Shown piece by piece: positions 1 to 6,834 of a DNA stretch of 12,572 nt. The stretch's first letter is position 1. Each line of letters begins with the position of its first letter. Under the pieces are notes generated by a model. That model saw nothing but the letters and a program-made list of their open reading frames with translations, was not told the origin of the DNA and did no database searches. Source of the stretch: Flavobacteriales bacterium (lineage in GTDB: Bacteria; Bacteroidota; Bacteroidia; Flavobacteriales_D; Parvicellaceae); the NCBI GenBank assembly GCA_026993705.1, contig JALWSJ010000222.1, positions 1-12,572 on the forward strand, written 5' to 3'. The translations under genes and the position numbers were made by a program.

Positions 1-35
1 TCTGTACCTAATTCTAACATAAATTTCTATTTTTT

Positions 36-1344
36 TTGTTTAGGTACAAAAGTCAGTGTATTTTAATCATCTTACAAGACGTACTTCACCGTACGCTTAC
101 CTTCAAGAGGGTTGGAAAGAGAATGCAAATGGAATTGATATGGTTAATGAGAGGACTTGTTCCAAATCATAATACAATATCTAATTTTAGACGAGACAAT
201 CCAAAAGCTATCAAAAAAGTTTTTAGGACTGCGGTAAGCCTAGCTAAAAATTTAGACTTAATTGGGGGAGTCCTTTTAGCTAGAGATGGTACAAAACTAA
301 GAGCACAAAACTCAAAGAAAAATAATTATAATCAAAAGAAAATAGATAGACACCTTGCTTATATCGAAAACAAACTGGCTGAATACAACAAAGAATTAGA
401 GACAGCAGACGGAGATAAAAAAGAAGAACTCACTAAAAAAATAGCAAAGAAAACAAGCATAAGAAACGATACGAAGCTATCGAAAAACAATTACAAGAAA
501 CAGGAGAAACTCAAGTATCCACTTCTGACCCGGAAAGCCGTAAACTCTTAATAAGAGGAGCCATAACGGAAGTAGGCTATAACATACAGTCTACCGCTGA
601 TGCAAAATATAAACTTCCAATTGATTATGAAGTAACCAATGAAACAGATAAAGGAGCAATGACCTCCATGGTAAAAAAAGCCATAGAGATAGTAGGAAAC
701 AATAATTTCAATGCTGTATTTAACAAAGGATACTACAAAACAGATGAAATTCATAAAACCCAACAACTCGGTGTTACTACACACGTTTGTGTTCCTAATT
801 TGACATCTACTTCTCCTAATCCTGATTATAACGTAAGTGAATTCAAATACAATAAAGAACAAGATAATTATACTTGTCCGGAAGGACAGACTTTAATTCA
901 AATGACAGATGCTATGAAAAAAGAGGATATAGAGTAAAACAATACAAAACCAAAAATTGTAAAGATTGCCCAGTAAAAAATCACAATGTACCAGAGCAAA
1001 ATATCAAAGAATAATAGAACGACACGAATTTGCAGAAGCCTTAGAAAAAAACAAACAAAATATAGCTGATAATCCCCAAATATACGTACAAAGACAAGCC
1101 ATTGTAGAGCACCCTTTCGGAACAATGAAAAGGCAATGGGGATTTGATCATATTATGACAAAAAAAAGAAAAGAAAAGAGCATCTGCAGATGTTGGACTT
1201 ATCTTTATTGCTTACAATTTAAGAAGAATTATAAATATTATAGGTGTGGATAAGTTGACAAGCTTATTCATCCAATTTTCAGCCTTATTTTCCCTAAAAA
1301 TAGCCTCATATTGTAACGTAAGAATAAAAATCAAAGCAATTTAG
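36..1344 (+). pseudogene. Decayed IS1182-family transposase
   Basis: Remnant of a DDE transposase. Conceptual translation must change frame several times: 36 to about 450 in one frame (WLMRGLVPNHNTISNFRRDN, then DGTKLRAQNSKKNNY), about 452 to 900 in a second (LLIRGAITEVGYNIQS, NKGYYKTDEIH), about 901 to 980 in a third (NDRCYEKRGYRVKQY, NCKDCPVK), about 985 to 1170 (QCTRAKYQ, VEHPFGTMKRQWGF), and a last one from about 1177 to the TAG at 1342-1344 (ASADVGLIFIAYNLRRI). The first three shifts each fit loss of one base and the fourth gain of one base in a poly-A run. The first 30 or so codons match the family poorly, so no sound start exists. The first catalytic Asp (codon 285-287) and the final Glu (codon 1107-1109) are kept. 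The middle Asp expected before KGYY is Asn (codon 722-724). A Cys-rich segment typical of the family is visible. The element cannot make a working enzyme. Family assignment is by recall of conserved motifs. Confidence 0.9.
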
Positions 1345-1437
1345 CTGTTTTTCGTAAAATCATGAAAACCAATCAAATTCACTAGATTCCTGAAAATTTC
1401 GCTTTTTTGTTACTCAAATTGTTACTTTTTAGACAGT
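1345..1437. other. Probable right flank of the dead insertion sequence
   Basis: This AT-rich non-coding stretch lies between the transposase stop and element B. It probably holds the right end of the insertion sequence, near the near-palindromic AGACAGTCT at 1431-1439. No matching left-end inverted repeat can be shown, because the left end is degraded or outside the window. No target-site duplication was identified. Confidence 0.3.
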
Positions 1438-1705
1438 CTGACGCGAGTGAAATTGGCGAATAGAAAGTAAATTTTTGGTTTCTTAGACGATGAATAAAAA
1501 TTTTGCATAGCCTCAGCTATGGAAAATTTTCATGAAGAAGGACAAGGAATCAAAAAACACTTTGTCCCGTCTATTTTGTTCGTGTTAAGGATTCCAAGCA
1601 ACGTAAAAACACTACCTTGATAATCAAGCAATTATAAAACTACCTAAATTTTTACGTTAGCTCAAAAACTCAACTATTTTTCATAGTCGCTTAATAATCC
1701 CTAAC
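1438..1705. repeat. Structured repeat element B, copy 1
   Basis: This is a 268-base intergenic element repeated at 8591-8866. Its 5' part is a long imperfect palindrome centred on a hairpin: 1497-1511 pairs with 1516-1530 over 15 bases with one mismatch and a CTCA loop. Its 3' part can fold as a three-way junction. The closing stem is GTTAAGGATT (1584-1593) with AATCCCTAAC (1696-1705), with one mismatch. The second stem is AACGTAAAAA (1600-1609) with TTTTTACGTT (1649-1658). The third is the hairpin ACTAT-ttttc-ATAGT (1673-1687). Bases 1641-1705 match 8802-8866 at 63 of 65 positions. The two differences are a compensatory pair in the last hairpin. No open reading frame is convincing here. With the insertion-sequence flank it fills most of the gene-free stretch 1345-1783. 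Strand and function are unknown. Confidence 0.85.
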
Positions 1706-1755
1706 GCGAAAAAAAAGCTGTTACAAAAATCACAGACAACAAGGAAAAAAATAAT

Positions 1756-1763
1756 TAAGTTTG
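1756..1763 (+). promoter_or_regulatory. Bacteroidota-type -7 box for the DUF983–Crp operon
   Basis: TAAGTTTG fits the TAnnTTTG -7 consensus of the Bacteroidota primary sigma factor. It lies 20 bases before the DUF983 start codon, which would give a leader of roughly 10-15 bases. No clear TTG -33 box is seen at the usual distance, so the call rests on one box. Confidence 0.45.
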
Positions 1764-1783
1764 TACCCCTATAAGAAAAGACT

Positions 1784-2200
1784 ATGAAAGAAAAATTATA
1801 CAGTTCACTTCACTTCAAATGCCCACGATGCTTAGAGGGTGACTTCTTTGAATGCAACAATCCTTATAATTTAAAGAAAGCCGGAGAAGTAAAAAAAGAG
1901 TGTCCCGAATGCGGACTAAAATATTCCCCCGAACCCGGATTTTACTACGGAGCTATGTACGTTTCCTATGCCTTTGGTATAGCTATGTTTGTAACCGTTT
2001 GGGTAGCTCTTACAGTACTCTATCCAAATTACAGCCCCGTACTATTAATTTCTTTACTTTTTATTTCTTTAATCGGATTAGGTCCTTATCTTTATGCTTT
2101 ATCCAAGATAGTTTGGGCAAATATGTTCTTCTCTTACGATGAAGAATATGCCCGAAAAGCAAAAGAAAAAAAGCATGGTACCACAGAAGCTAAAAGATAA
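1784..2200 (+). CDS. DUF983 family zinc-ribbon membrane protein
   Basis: A 138-residue protein of the DUF983 family, whose function is not known. The N-terminus has two CxxC knuckles (C13-PR-C16 and C40-PE-C43) that should bind one metal ion, probably zinc, as a cytosolic zinc ribbon. Two hydrophobic segments follow at about residues 57-80 and 85-108, the first starting near FYYGAMYVSYAFG. The tail is short, basic and lysine-rich. Length and layout agree with full-length family members. The ATG at 1784 directly precedes the zinc ribbon, and a TAnnTTTG box lies just upstream. Its end overlaps the Crp/Fnr-type gene by 26 bases, which implies co-transcription and possibly coupled translation. 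A role with the regulator is inference only. Confidence 0.88.
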   Translation: MKEKLYSSLHFKCPRCLEGDFFECNNPYNLKKAGEVKKECPECGLKYSPEPGFYYGAMYVSYAFGIAMFVTVWVALTVLYPNYSPVLLISLLFISLIGLGPYLYALSKIVWANMFFSYDEEYARKAKEKKHGTTEAKR

Positions 2201-2810
2201 TTACGGATTTTTATTTGAAGAAGAATTAATAGAAGAAATAGCCGAAGTAGGCTTTTACCAATGTATGAAACGAGGAGAAAAACTCCTTGAATATGGTAGT
2301 TACATTAAGAACATGCCCCTCTTATTGGAAGGCTCTATTAAAATTGTACGTGAAGACGAAGACGGAGGAGAATTACTATTATATTTTATAGAACGTGGCG
2401 ATACATGTGCTTTTTCACTAACCTGTTGTATGGGGAATAAAAAAAGTGAAATTAAAGCCGTAGTAGTGGAAGACGCAGAACTGATTCTGATTCCGGTAGC
2501 TAAAATGGAAGAGTGGCTCTGTAAATACCAAACATGGAAAAACTTTGTTTTTGAAAGCTACAATATACGCTTGGAAGAAATGCTAATGACCATTGATACA
2601 TTAGCCTTCATGAAAATGGATGAACGCCTATATAAATTCCTAACCGACAAAGTAAAACTTATCGGCTCAACCACCATTACCAATACACATCAAGAAATAG
2701 CGTACAACTTACATACATCAAGAGTAGTCGTTTCTCGCTTATTAAAAAAGTTAGAAAAAGAAGGCAAAATAAAACTCTTCAGAAATAAAATAGAAGTCTT
2801 AGAGTTTTAA
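2175..2810 (+). CDS. Crp/Fnr-family transcriptional regulator
   Basis: A 211-residue regulator. The N-terminal part (about residues 25-120) is a cyclic-nucleotide-binding-type beta-roll: GEKLLEYGSYIKNMPLLLEG, then a region around residues 70-85 containing FSLTCCMGNKKSEI. A dimerisation helix follows. The C-terminal winged helix-turn-helix spans about residues 167-211, with HQEIAYNLHTSRVVVSRLLK as the recognition unit, close to the usual Crp/Fnr form. The canonical cAMP-contacting pattern is not evident, and there is no Fnr-type N-terminal Cys cluster, so the ligand is unknown. The adjacent Cys pair in TCCMG resembles that in other Bacteroidota members as I recall them. Upstream in-frame ATGs at 2139 and 2148 would add up to 12 lysine-rich residues. 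The ATG at 2175 is preferred because homologues begin near MVPQKL. The gene overlaps the DUF983 gene, and the beta-helix gene starts 28 bases downstream. Confidence 0.9.
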   Translation: MVPQKLKDNYGFLFEEELIEEIAEVGFYQCMKRGEKLLEYGSYIKNMPLLLEGSIKIVREDEDGGELLLYFIERGDTCAFSLTCCMGNKKSEIKAVVVEDAELILIPVAKMEEWLCKYQTWKNFVFESYNIRLEEMLMTIDTLAFMKMDERLYKFLTDKVKLIGSTTITNTHQEIAYNLHTSRVVVSRLLKKLEKEGKIKLFRNKIEVLEF

Positions 2811-2838
2811 ACACAAACAGCTCATAAAACCCTAAAAA

Positions 2839-4415
2839 ATGAAACTAGTATCCATCCTATTTCTTTCTATCTTCTGTAGTCATTTCTATTCTGCTACCTA
2901 TTACATTGCCAAAACAGGCGACGACAATAACACAGGGACTATTAGTTCACCGTGGCTAACGATACAAAAAGGAGTCGATATTACCGGTGCCGGCGACACG
3001 GTATTTGTTAGAGAAGGAACATACAATGAGCGAGTGCTCTTCTCTCATTCAGGAATCGCAACAAACACAATCGTCATCACCAACTTTTTAAACGATATTG
3101 TCGTGATAGACGGCAACGGAATTTCGTGGGGAGCTTCATGGAACGGATTAGTCGATTTGTCTGATGTAAACTACATTGAATTGGATGGTTTTTCGGTTCA
3201 AAATGCTGATTACACAGGTGTTTGGATAGAAAACGCACGCATATCACCGTTAAAAATTGTAAAACTTACAATACTTATTCAAGCGGTATAGGCGTATGGA
3301 ATAGTTCTAACATTAATATTCAGAACAACGAAGTGGAATTAGCCTGCAATGACGGAGAACAAGAATGTATAACAATTTCACAATCCTCATTTTGTAATGT
3401 TTTCGACAACGAAATACATCATAACGGACAAGGAACAAACGGAGGCGAAGGGGTAGATGCTAAACAAGGTTCTCACGATGTAAATATCTACCAAAATAAC
3501 GTTCATCACCTAAATAATCGATTGGGTATTTATGCAGATGCTTGGGATGTGCACACCTATAACATTAACATCTATAATAATAAAGTACACCATTGCTCCG
3601 AAAGTGGAATTGCAATCGCCTCCGAAAACGGGGGACTAATTGAGAATGTAAAAGTTTACAACAACATTATTTACACCAATAAATACGGAGGAATAGAAAT
3701 TGGTGCGTGGAGCGATATTGGTTTTCAAGGGGCAAAGCCCATCTCAGATATCAAATTAATAAACAACACTTGCTTTAACAATGGTAATTATGCCGGAGGT
3801 TGGGGCTTTGGAATATATATAGACAATCCCGATGCTTCGAATATTTTCATTCAAAACAATATATGCAGTGATAATAGTGCCCAACTTTCCATTCAACAAA
3901 TGAACGGAAATGCTATCATAGAAAATAATTTGATTTATGGTAACAATACGGCATCGGGAACTCTAAGCGGAAATAATGCCTTTTTTCAAAGCCCACAATT
4001 TGTTGATATTTCTACTGATGATTTTCATCTACAAAGTAATTCGCCCGCTATCGATAATGGAGCTGTGTTAGGTTCGCCAATTTTTGATTTTGAAAACAAC
4101 ACCAGACCTTTTGGAACTTCGGTAGATATAGGAGCTTACGAATACTCAACGCCAACTAATATTCCTATATTACCTAGCAATTATGTGCAAATTTTTCCTA
4201 ATCCCGCAAAGGATTGGTTGCAAATTTCAGTAGAAATACCAATAAAAAAACTAGCAATATACAACGCTGTTGGAGAATTGATACAAATCGTAAAAACAAA
4301 TACTAACCAACAAGTAATTATCCATACACAAGACTGGAAAAGTGGCCTGTATTTTATCAAAGGAACAAATCTAAAGGGTAATAAATTTGTAAAAAAGTTT
4401 ATCATAGGAGACTAA
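2839..4415 (+). pseudogene. Secreted right-handed beta-helix protein with T9SS tail, frameshifted
   Basis: Intact, this would be a protein of about 525 residues. The N-terminus (MKLVSILFLSIFCSHFYSA) is a Sec signal peptide, probably cut before TYYIAKTG. A parallel beta-helix follows, starting with the usual opening (GDDNNTGTISSPWLTIQKGV, then AGDTVFVREGTYNERV) and running through many Asn-rich coils such as NIYNNKVHH and VKVYNNIIYTN. From about 4180 the C-terminus is a type A T9SS sorting domain (IFPNPAKDW, then GLYFIKGTNLKG), which directs outer-membrane export. The reading frame breaks near 3237-3239: GCA-CG-CAT lacks one base between the Ala codon (3235-3237) and the His codon (3240-3242), and INITV-like text resumes as HITVKNCKTYN. 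The broken site is not a homopolymer. Upstream codons alone would stop at 3291. Either the gene is recently dead or this is a sequencing error. Polysaccharide binding or cleavage is plausible but unproven. It lies 28 bases after the Crp/Fnr gene. Confidence 0.85.
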
Positions 4416-4422
4416 TAGCTAT

Positions 4423-4454
4423 CCTCAAACCCGTAAGTAATTTCGTTATGAAAA
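4423..4454. repeat. Solo half-arm of palindromic element C
   Basis: These 32 bases match the reverse complement of the right arm of element C (about 6793-6824) at 28 of 32 positions, and all four differences are transitions. The common part includes ATTTCGTTATGAAAA. It sits in the 30-base gap between the convergent beta-helix and TrmO genes and runs into the last codons of TrmO, supplying its stop codon. Confidence 0.7.
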
Positions 4455-4925
4455 ACGATTATCTGACTTAATTGTATTAAGGTCAATAATCTTTTGATTT
4501 ATCCATCCGTTTCTTTTCGTACTATATACATCAAATTTGGGAATATAGGGCTTGATATCTAACAATGGAGTTTCATCCAGCATATCTACGTTCTTAACAA
4601 ACAATATATTTTCATTGATGTCAATTAATTCCACAACAGATAACCCAATATTATTAGGTCTTTTAGGAGCTCTTGTTGAAAAAACACCTCTTTTAGTCTC
4701 ATCCAAAAAAGGTTTAGTTTTTAAATCAAAACCAAAAGATTTGTCAAAATAATAGATTAGGATAATATGAGAAAATTCAATTAAATCATCAAGTCCTTTT
4801 TCTAAAATTTTATCGAGTATAATTTTTCCCTTTACATCCTTAGCTCCCTTAGGCTGTATAGGCATATTTTCTTTACTCTTGTAAGGGGTATAAATTGTCC
4901 CTATTGATTTAAAAATTATTTTCAT
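4446..4925 (-). CDS. trmO: TrmO-like tRNA (t6A37) methyltransferase
   Basis: A 159-residue member of the TsaA/TrmO (YaeB/VirR) family. Characterised TrmO uses S-adenosylmethionine to N6-methylate the threonylcarbamoyl-adenosine at position 37 of certain tRNAs. The family's strongest motif is complete: RGVFSTRAPKRPNNIGLS (residues 79-96). The second signature, DETPLLDIKPYIP (117-129), is present with Glu where Gly is common. The N-terminal IGTIYTPY opening is also typical. It is shorter than E. coli TrmO and lacks the extra C-terminal domain, as do many bacterial members, so the exact substrate is less certain. The start is the ATG at 4925. It lies 28 bases after the YhhN-like gene on the same strand and is probably co-transcribed. 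Its last few residues (NRFS) and stop lie in a repeat fragment, so the tail may have been altered by repeat insertion. Confidence 0.87.
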   Translation of the reverse strand: MKIIFKSIGTIYTPYKSKENMPIQPKGAKDVKGKIILDKILEKGLDDLIEFSHIILIYYFDKSFGFDLKTKPFLDETKRGVFSTRAPKRPNNIGLSVVELIDINENILFVKNVDMLDETPLLDIKPYIPKFDVYSTKRNGWINQKIIDLNTIKSDNRFS

Positions 4926-4953
4926 TTGAATGTTGTTTATATGAATAAAGAAA

Positions 4954-5628
4954 TCAGTTACGAAGTAAAAATCCTTTAATAATCAAAAACTGCCCCAAGA
5001 TATAAAAAAGCATAATTGAAACATCAGCAAAAAGAAGTTCTTGATGAAAAATGAATTTATCAACTCCAATGATAGAATCAGAAACAATAAAAAACAAAGC
5101 CCCCGAAAAAGAGTATTTAAAACTATTTGATTGAACAAAGGGTTTCTGAAGTGTAGCGGTAATACCCATCAATGAAACGATAGAGCCATAGATAATAACA
5201 GGAATCTTATAATCTCCCAAATATGGATATAAAGCAAAGAATAGAATTAACAAAGCTATTGAAAATAAGCTAACGACAAGTAGCAAAAAGAACTTGTTAA
5301 CCTCTTTAATTCGGATATTTTTAGAAAAAGTAAAAATATAGGCTACTTGAGCATAAAGAAAAGATGACAATCCGAACATAAAGAACAATTCACTATCTTT
5401 AGGCAAAAGAAACACATCTCCTAAAAACGAAAAAATAAGAGCCGAAATAACACTCAATTTAGGATTAATATTTTGTCGTTTGCTTTGCCATAAATACCCA
5501 AAAAGTAATATCGGCATCAATAAAGGTTTACTTAACCATATTAAAACCGGTTGTTCAATCGCCTCACCAACAAGATTGATTAAAGCAATTATCGCATAAA
5601 CTATGAGTATATAATCTTTATTTTTCAT
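4954..5628 (-). CDS. Lysoplasmalogenase-like YhhN family membrane protein
   Basis: A 224-residue integral membrane protein with about seven or eight hydrophobic segments, of the YhhN/TMEM86 family. Characterised members (human TMEM86B) hydrolyse the vinyl-ether bond of lysoplasmalogens. Family landmarks are KPLLMPILL near residue 35, SFLGDVFLLPKD, a FGLSSFLYAQVAYIF segment, and GALFFIVSDSIIGVDKF near the end with its conserved Asp-Ser. The ATG at 5628 is chosen over an in-frame TTG at 5640, which would add only four residues (MLHW) before MKNKDY. It is the first gene of a probable two-gene minus-strand unit with the TrmO-like gene. It is transcribed divergently from the SufT-like gene across about 128 bases. 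The reaction in this organism is inferred from family membership only, and many bacterial members are untested. Confidence 0.85.
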   Translation of the reverse strand: MKNKDYILIVYAIIALINLVGEAIEQPVLIWLSKPLLMPILLFGYLWQSKRQNINPKLSVISALIFSFLGDVFLLPKDSELFFMFGLSSFLYAQVAYIFTFSKNIRIKEVNKFFLLLVVSLFSIALLILFFALYPYLGDYKIPVIIYGSIVSLMGITATLQKPFVQSNSFKYSFSGALFFIVSDSIIGVDKFIFHQELLFADVSIMLFYILGQFLIIKGFLLRN

Positions 5629-5637
5629 CCAATGTAA

Positions 5638-5645
5638 CAAAAATA
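5638..5645 (-). promoter_or_regulatory. Possible -7 box for the YhhN–TrmO unit
   Basis: The minus strand reads TATTTTTG, a match to TAnnTTTG, only 9 bases before the chosen ATG. This would give a nearly leaderless transcript. No TTG is found at the expected -33 distance, and the region is AT-rich, so chance is likely. Confidence 0.2.
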
Positions 5646-5664
5646 CAGAAATATTTTCGGCTTA

Positions 5665-5698
5665 TTGTATTAGTTTCATCAAGTTCTCCTTATCTTTG
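5665..5698 (+). promoter_or_regulatory. Bacteroidota-type promoter for the SufT–DUF2480 pair
   Basis: TATCTTTG at 5691-5698 matches the -7 consensus TAnnTTTG. A TTG at 5665-5667 lies 23 bases upstream, at the long end of the accepted -33 spacing. Transcription would start near 5703-5706, leaving a leader of about 50 bases before the ATG at 5757. Confidence 0.5.
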
Positions 5699-5756
5699 TT
5701 TTAGAATTAATCTAAATAGAGGTGTTCAACACTTCTTTTCAATAATATTGGGTAAA

Positions 5757-6137
5757 ATGGGATTGTTTTCAAAGAAAAAAGAAGAGGGAAAAGTACAAGA
5801 AGAGACTTTACCGAAAGATTTAGCTTTAGCAAAAAAGACCATCGAGAAGAAAGTCATTAATATGTTAAAAACAATACAAGACCCGGAAATTCCCGTGGAT
5901 ATTTTTGAGTTGGGCTTAGTCTATGAAATTAAAATAGATGATGATTTCAATGTAACCATAGAGATGACTTTGACCTCTCCCAATTGTCCGGTTGCCGAGT
6001 CTATGCCTAACGAAGTAAAAGAAAAAGTAGGATATGTATTTGGCGTTAATTCCGTTGAAGTAAATATAATTTTCGACCCACCGTGGTCGCACGATTTTAT
6101 GAGTGAAGAAGCAAAGCTGGAATTAGGTTTTTTATAA
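5757..6137 (+). CDS. SufT-like DUF59/MIP18 Fe-S assembly factor
   Basis: A 126-residue DUF59 (MIP18-like) protein. Family members, including bacterial SufT, help mature iron-sulfur proteins in the cytosol. The full motif set is seen: DPEIPVDIFELGLVYEI (from residue 42), then MTLTSPNCPVAESMP with the conserved Cys at residue 77, and DPPW at 107-110. A charged N-terminal extension of about 30 residues (SKKKEEGKVQEETLPK) precedes the domain. It seems usual for Bacteroidota members, but I cannot check that. The ATG at 5757 is preferred over a TTG at 5748 that would add only three residues. The DUF2480 gene begins four bases after the stop, so the two are surely one operon. No other suf gene is in the window. 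Confidence 0.9.
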   Translation: MGLFSKKKEEGKVQEETLPKDLALAKKTIEKKVINMLKTIQDPEIPVDIFELGLVYEIKIDDDFNVTIEMTLTSPNCPVAESMPNEVKEKVGYVFGVNSVEVNIIFDPPWSHDFMSEEAKLELGFL

Positions 6138-6141
6138 ATTT

Positions 6142-6645
6142 ATGGAAGTAATCGTAAATAGAGTTGCCAAAAGTGGTCTGGTCAACTTCAATTTGGAAGA
6201 TTTTTATATAAAGGGAGAACGTAAAGTTTTTGACCTTGCTCCTTATTTATGGAACGGCTTAGTTCTAAAAGAAAAAGAGTTCCGGAAAGCCATGCAAAAA
6301 ATGGATTGGAGCATTTATAAAGATGCTTGCGTTGCGGTCAACTCTTCAGCAGACGCCATAATCCCCGTTTGGGCATATATGTTGGTTGCCACCTATTTAA
6401 GTCCAATTGCTAAAAAAGTAGTAAAAGGAAGTCTATCGGATTTAGAACGAGAACTTTTTGTAGAACAACTTGCAACCGCTGATTTCTCTATTTATAAAGA
6501 TATGCGTGTAATCATAAGAGGATGCAGTCAATACCCCGTCCCGGAAGAAGCCTATGTTTATGCTACACAAAAACTACTCCCAATAGCAAAAACCATCATG
6601 TACGGAGAAGCTTGTTCAACTGTTCCTCTGTTTAAAAAGAAGTAA
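6142..6645 (+). CDS. DUF2480 family protein with internal duplication
   Basis: A 167-residue soluble protein of the DUF2480 family, whose function is not known. It has no signal peptide or membrane segment. The sequence contains a tandem internal duplication: residues 56-96 and 115-155 align without gaps over 41 positions with 15 identities. Both units share SIYKD near the start and an L.PIAK ending in G. The strong similarity of layout suggests a two-lobed fold. It follows the SufT-like gene by four bases, and this pairing is common in Bacteroidota as I recall. A link to Fe-S protein maturation is therefore a fair guess from context, without direct evidence. Cys residues occur at 63, 128 and 158. 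Element C begins right after the stop codon. Confidence 0.85.
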   Translation: MEVIVNRVAKSGLVNFNLEDFYIKGERKVFDLAPYLWNGLVLKEKEFRKAMQKMDWSIYKDACVAVNSSADAIIPVWAYMLVATYLSPIAKKVVKGSLSDLERELFVEQLATADFSIYKDMRVIIRGCSQYPVPEEAYVYATQKLLPIAKTIMYGEACSTVPLFKKK

Positions 6646-6646
6646 G

Positions 6647-6825
6647 TACCTTAAATCCGCAAGTGAACTTCTATTCCAAAGCCAAACTCCGCATCATTAT
6701 TGACAATGCTCGTTTTTCGATACTCACCGTAGCTATGGCTACGCTTGCGTGTCTCAAAACTGTGCTTGACCAATATAATACGCATTTTGACTTTTCATAA
6801 CGAAATCACTTGCGGATTTAAGGTA
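6647..6825. repeat. 179-base palindromic element C
   Basis: A near-symmetrical palindrome fills the gap between the convergent DUF2480 and beta-helix genes. The outer 20 bases are a perfect inverted repeat, TACCTTAAATCCGCAAGTGA at 6647-6666 and its complement at 6806-6825. The centre is a perfect hairpin, CGTAGC-TATG-GCTACG (6728-6743), and its midpoint coincides with that of the whole element (6736). The DNA between is an imperfect inverted repeat with many substitutions. No poly-T tract follows on either strand, so it is not a standard intrinsic terminator, although a long RNA hairpin here could insulate or protect both converging messages. A related single arm lies at 4423-4454. It could be a MITE or other non-autonomous palindromic element. 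No coding capacity is seen. Confidence 0.85.
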
Positions 6826-6834
6826 TGTATAAAA

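Noticed and set aside
435..455. Programmed -1 frameshifting in the transposase at the A-rich run near 435-455.
   Set aside because: No XXXYYYZ heptamer sits in the needed phase, IS1182-type transposases are normally single-frame, and further shifts occur downstream.
5748..5756. TTG start for the SufT-like gene.
   Set aside because: It adds only three residues, and an ATG follows at 5757 that matches the expected MGLF-type start.
6647..6825. CRISPR-like or tandem repeat array.
   Set aside because: There is one large palindrome with unequal arms and no regularly spaced direct repeats or spacers.
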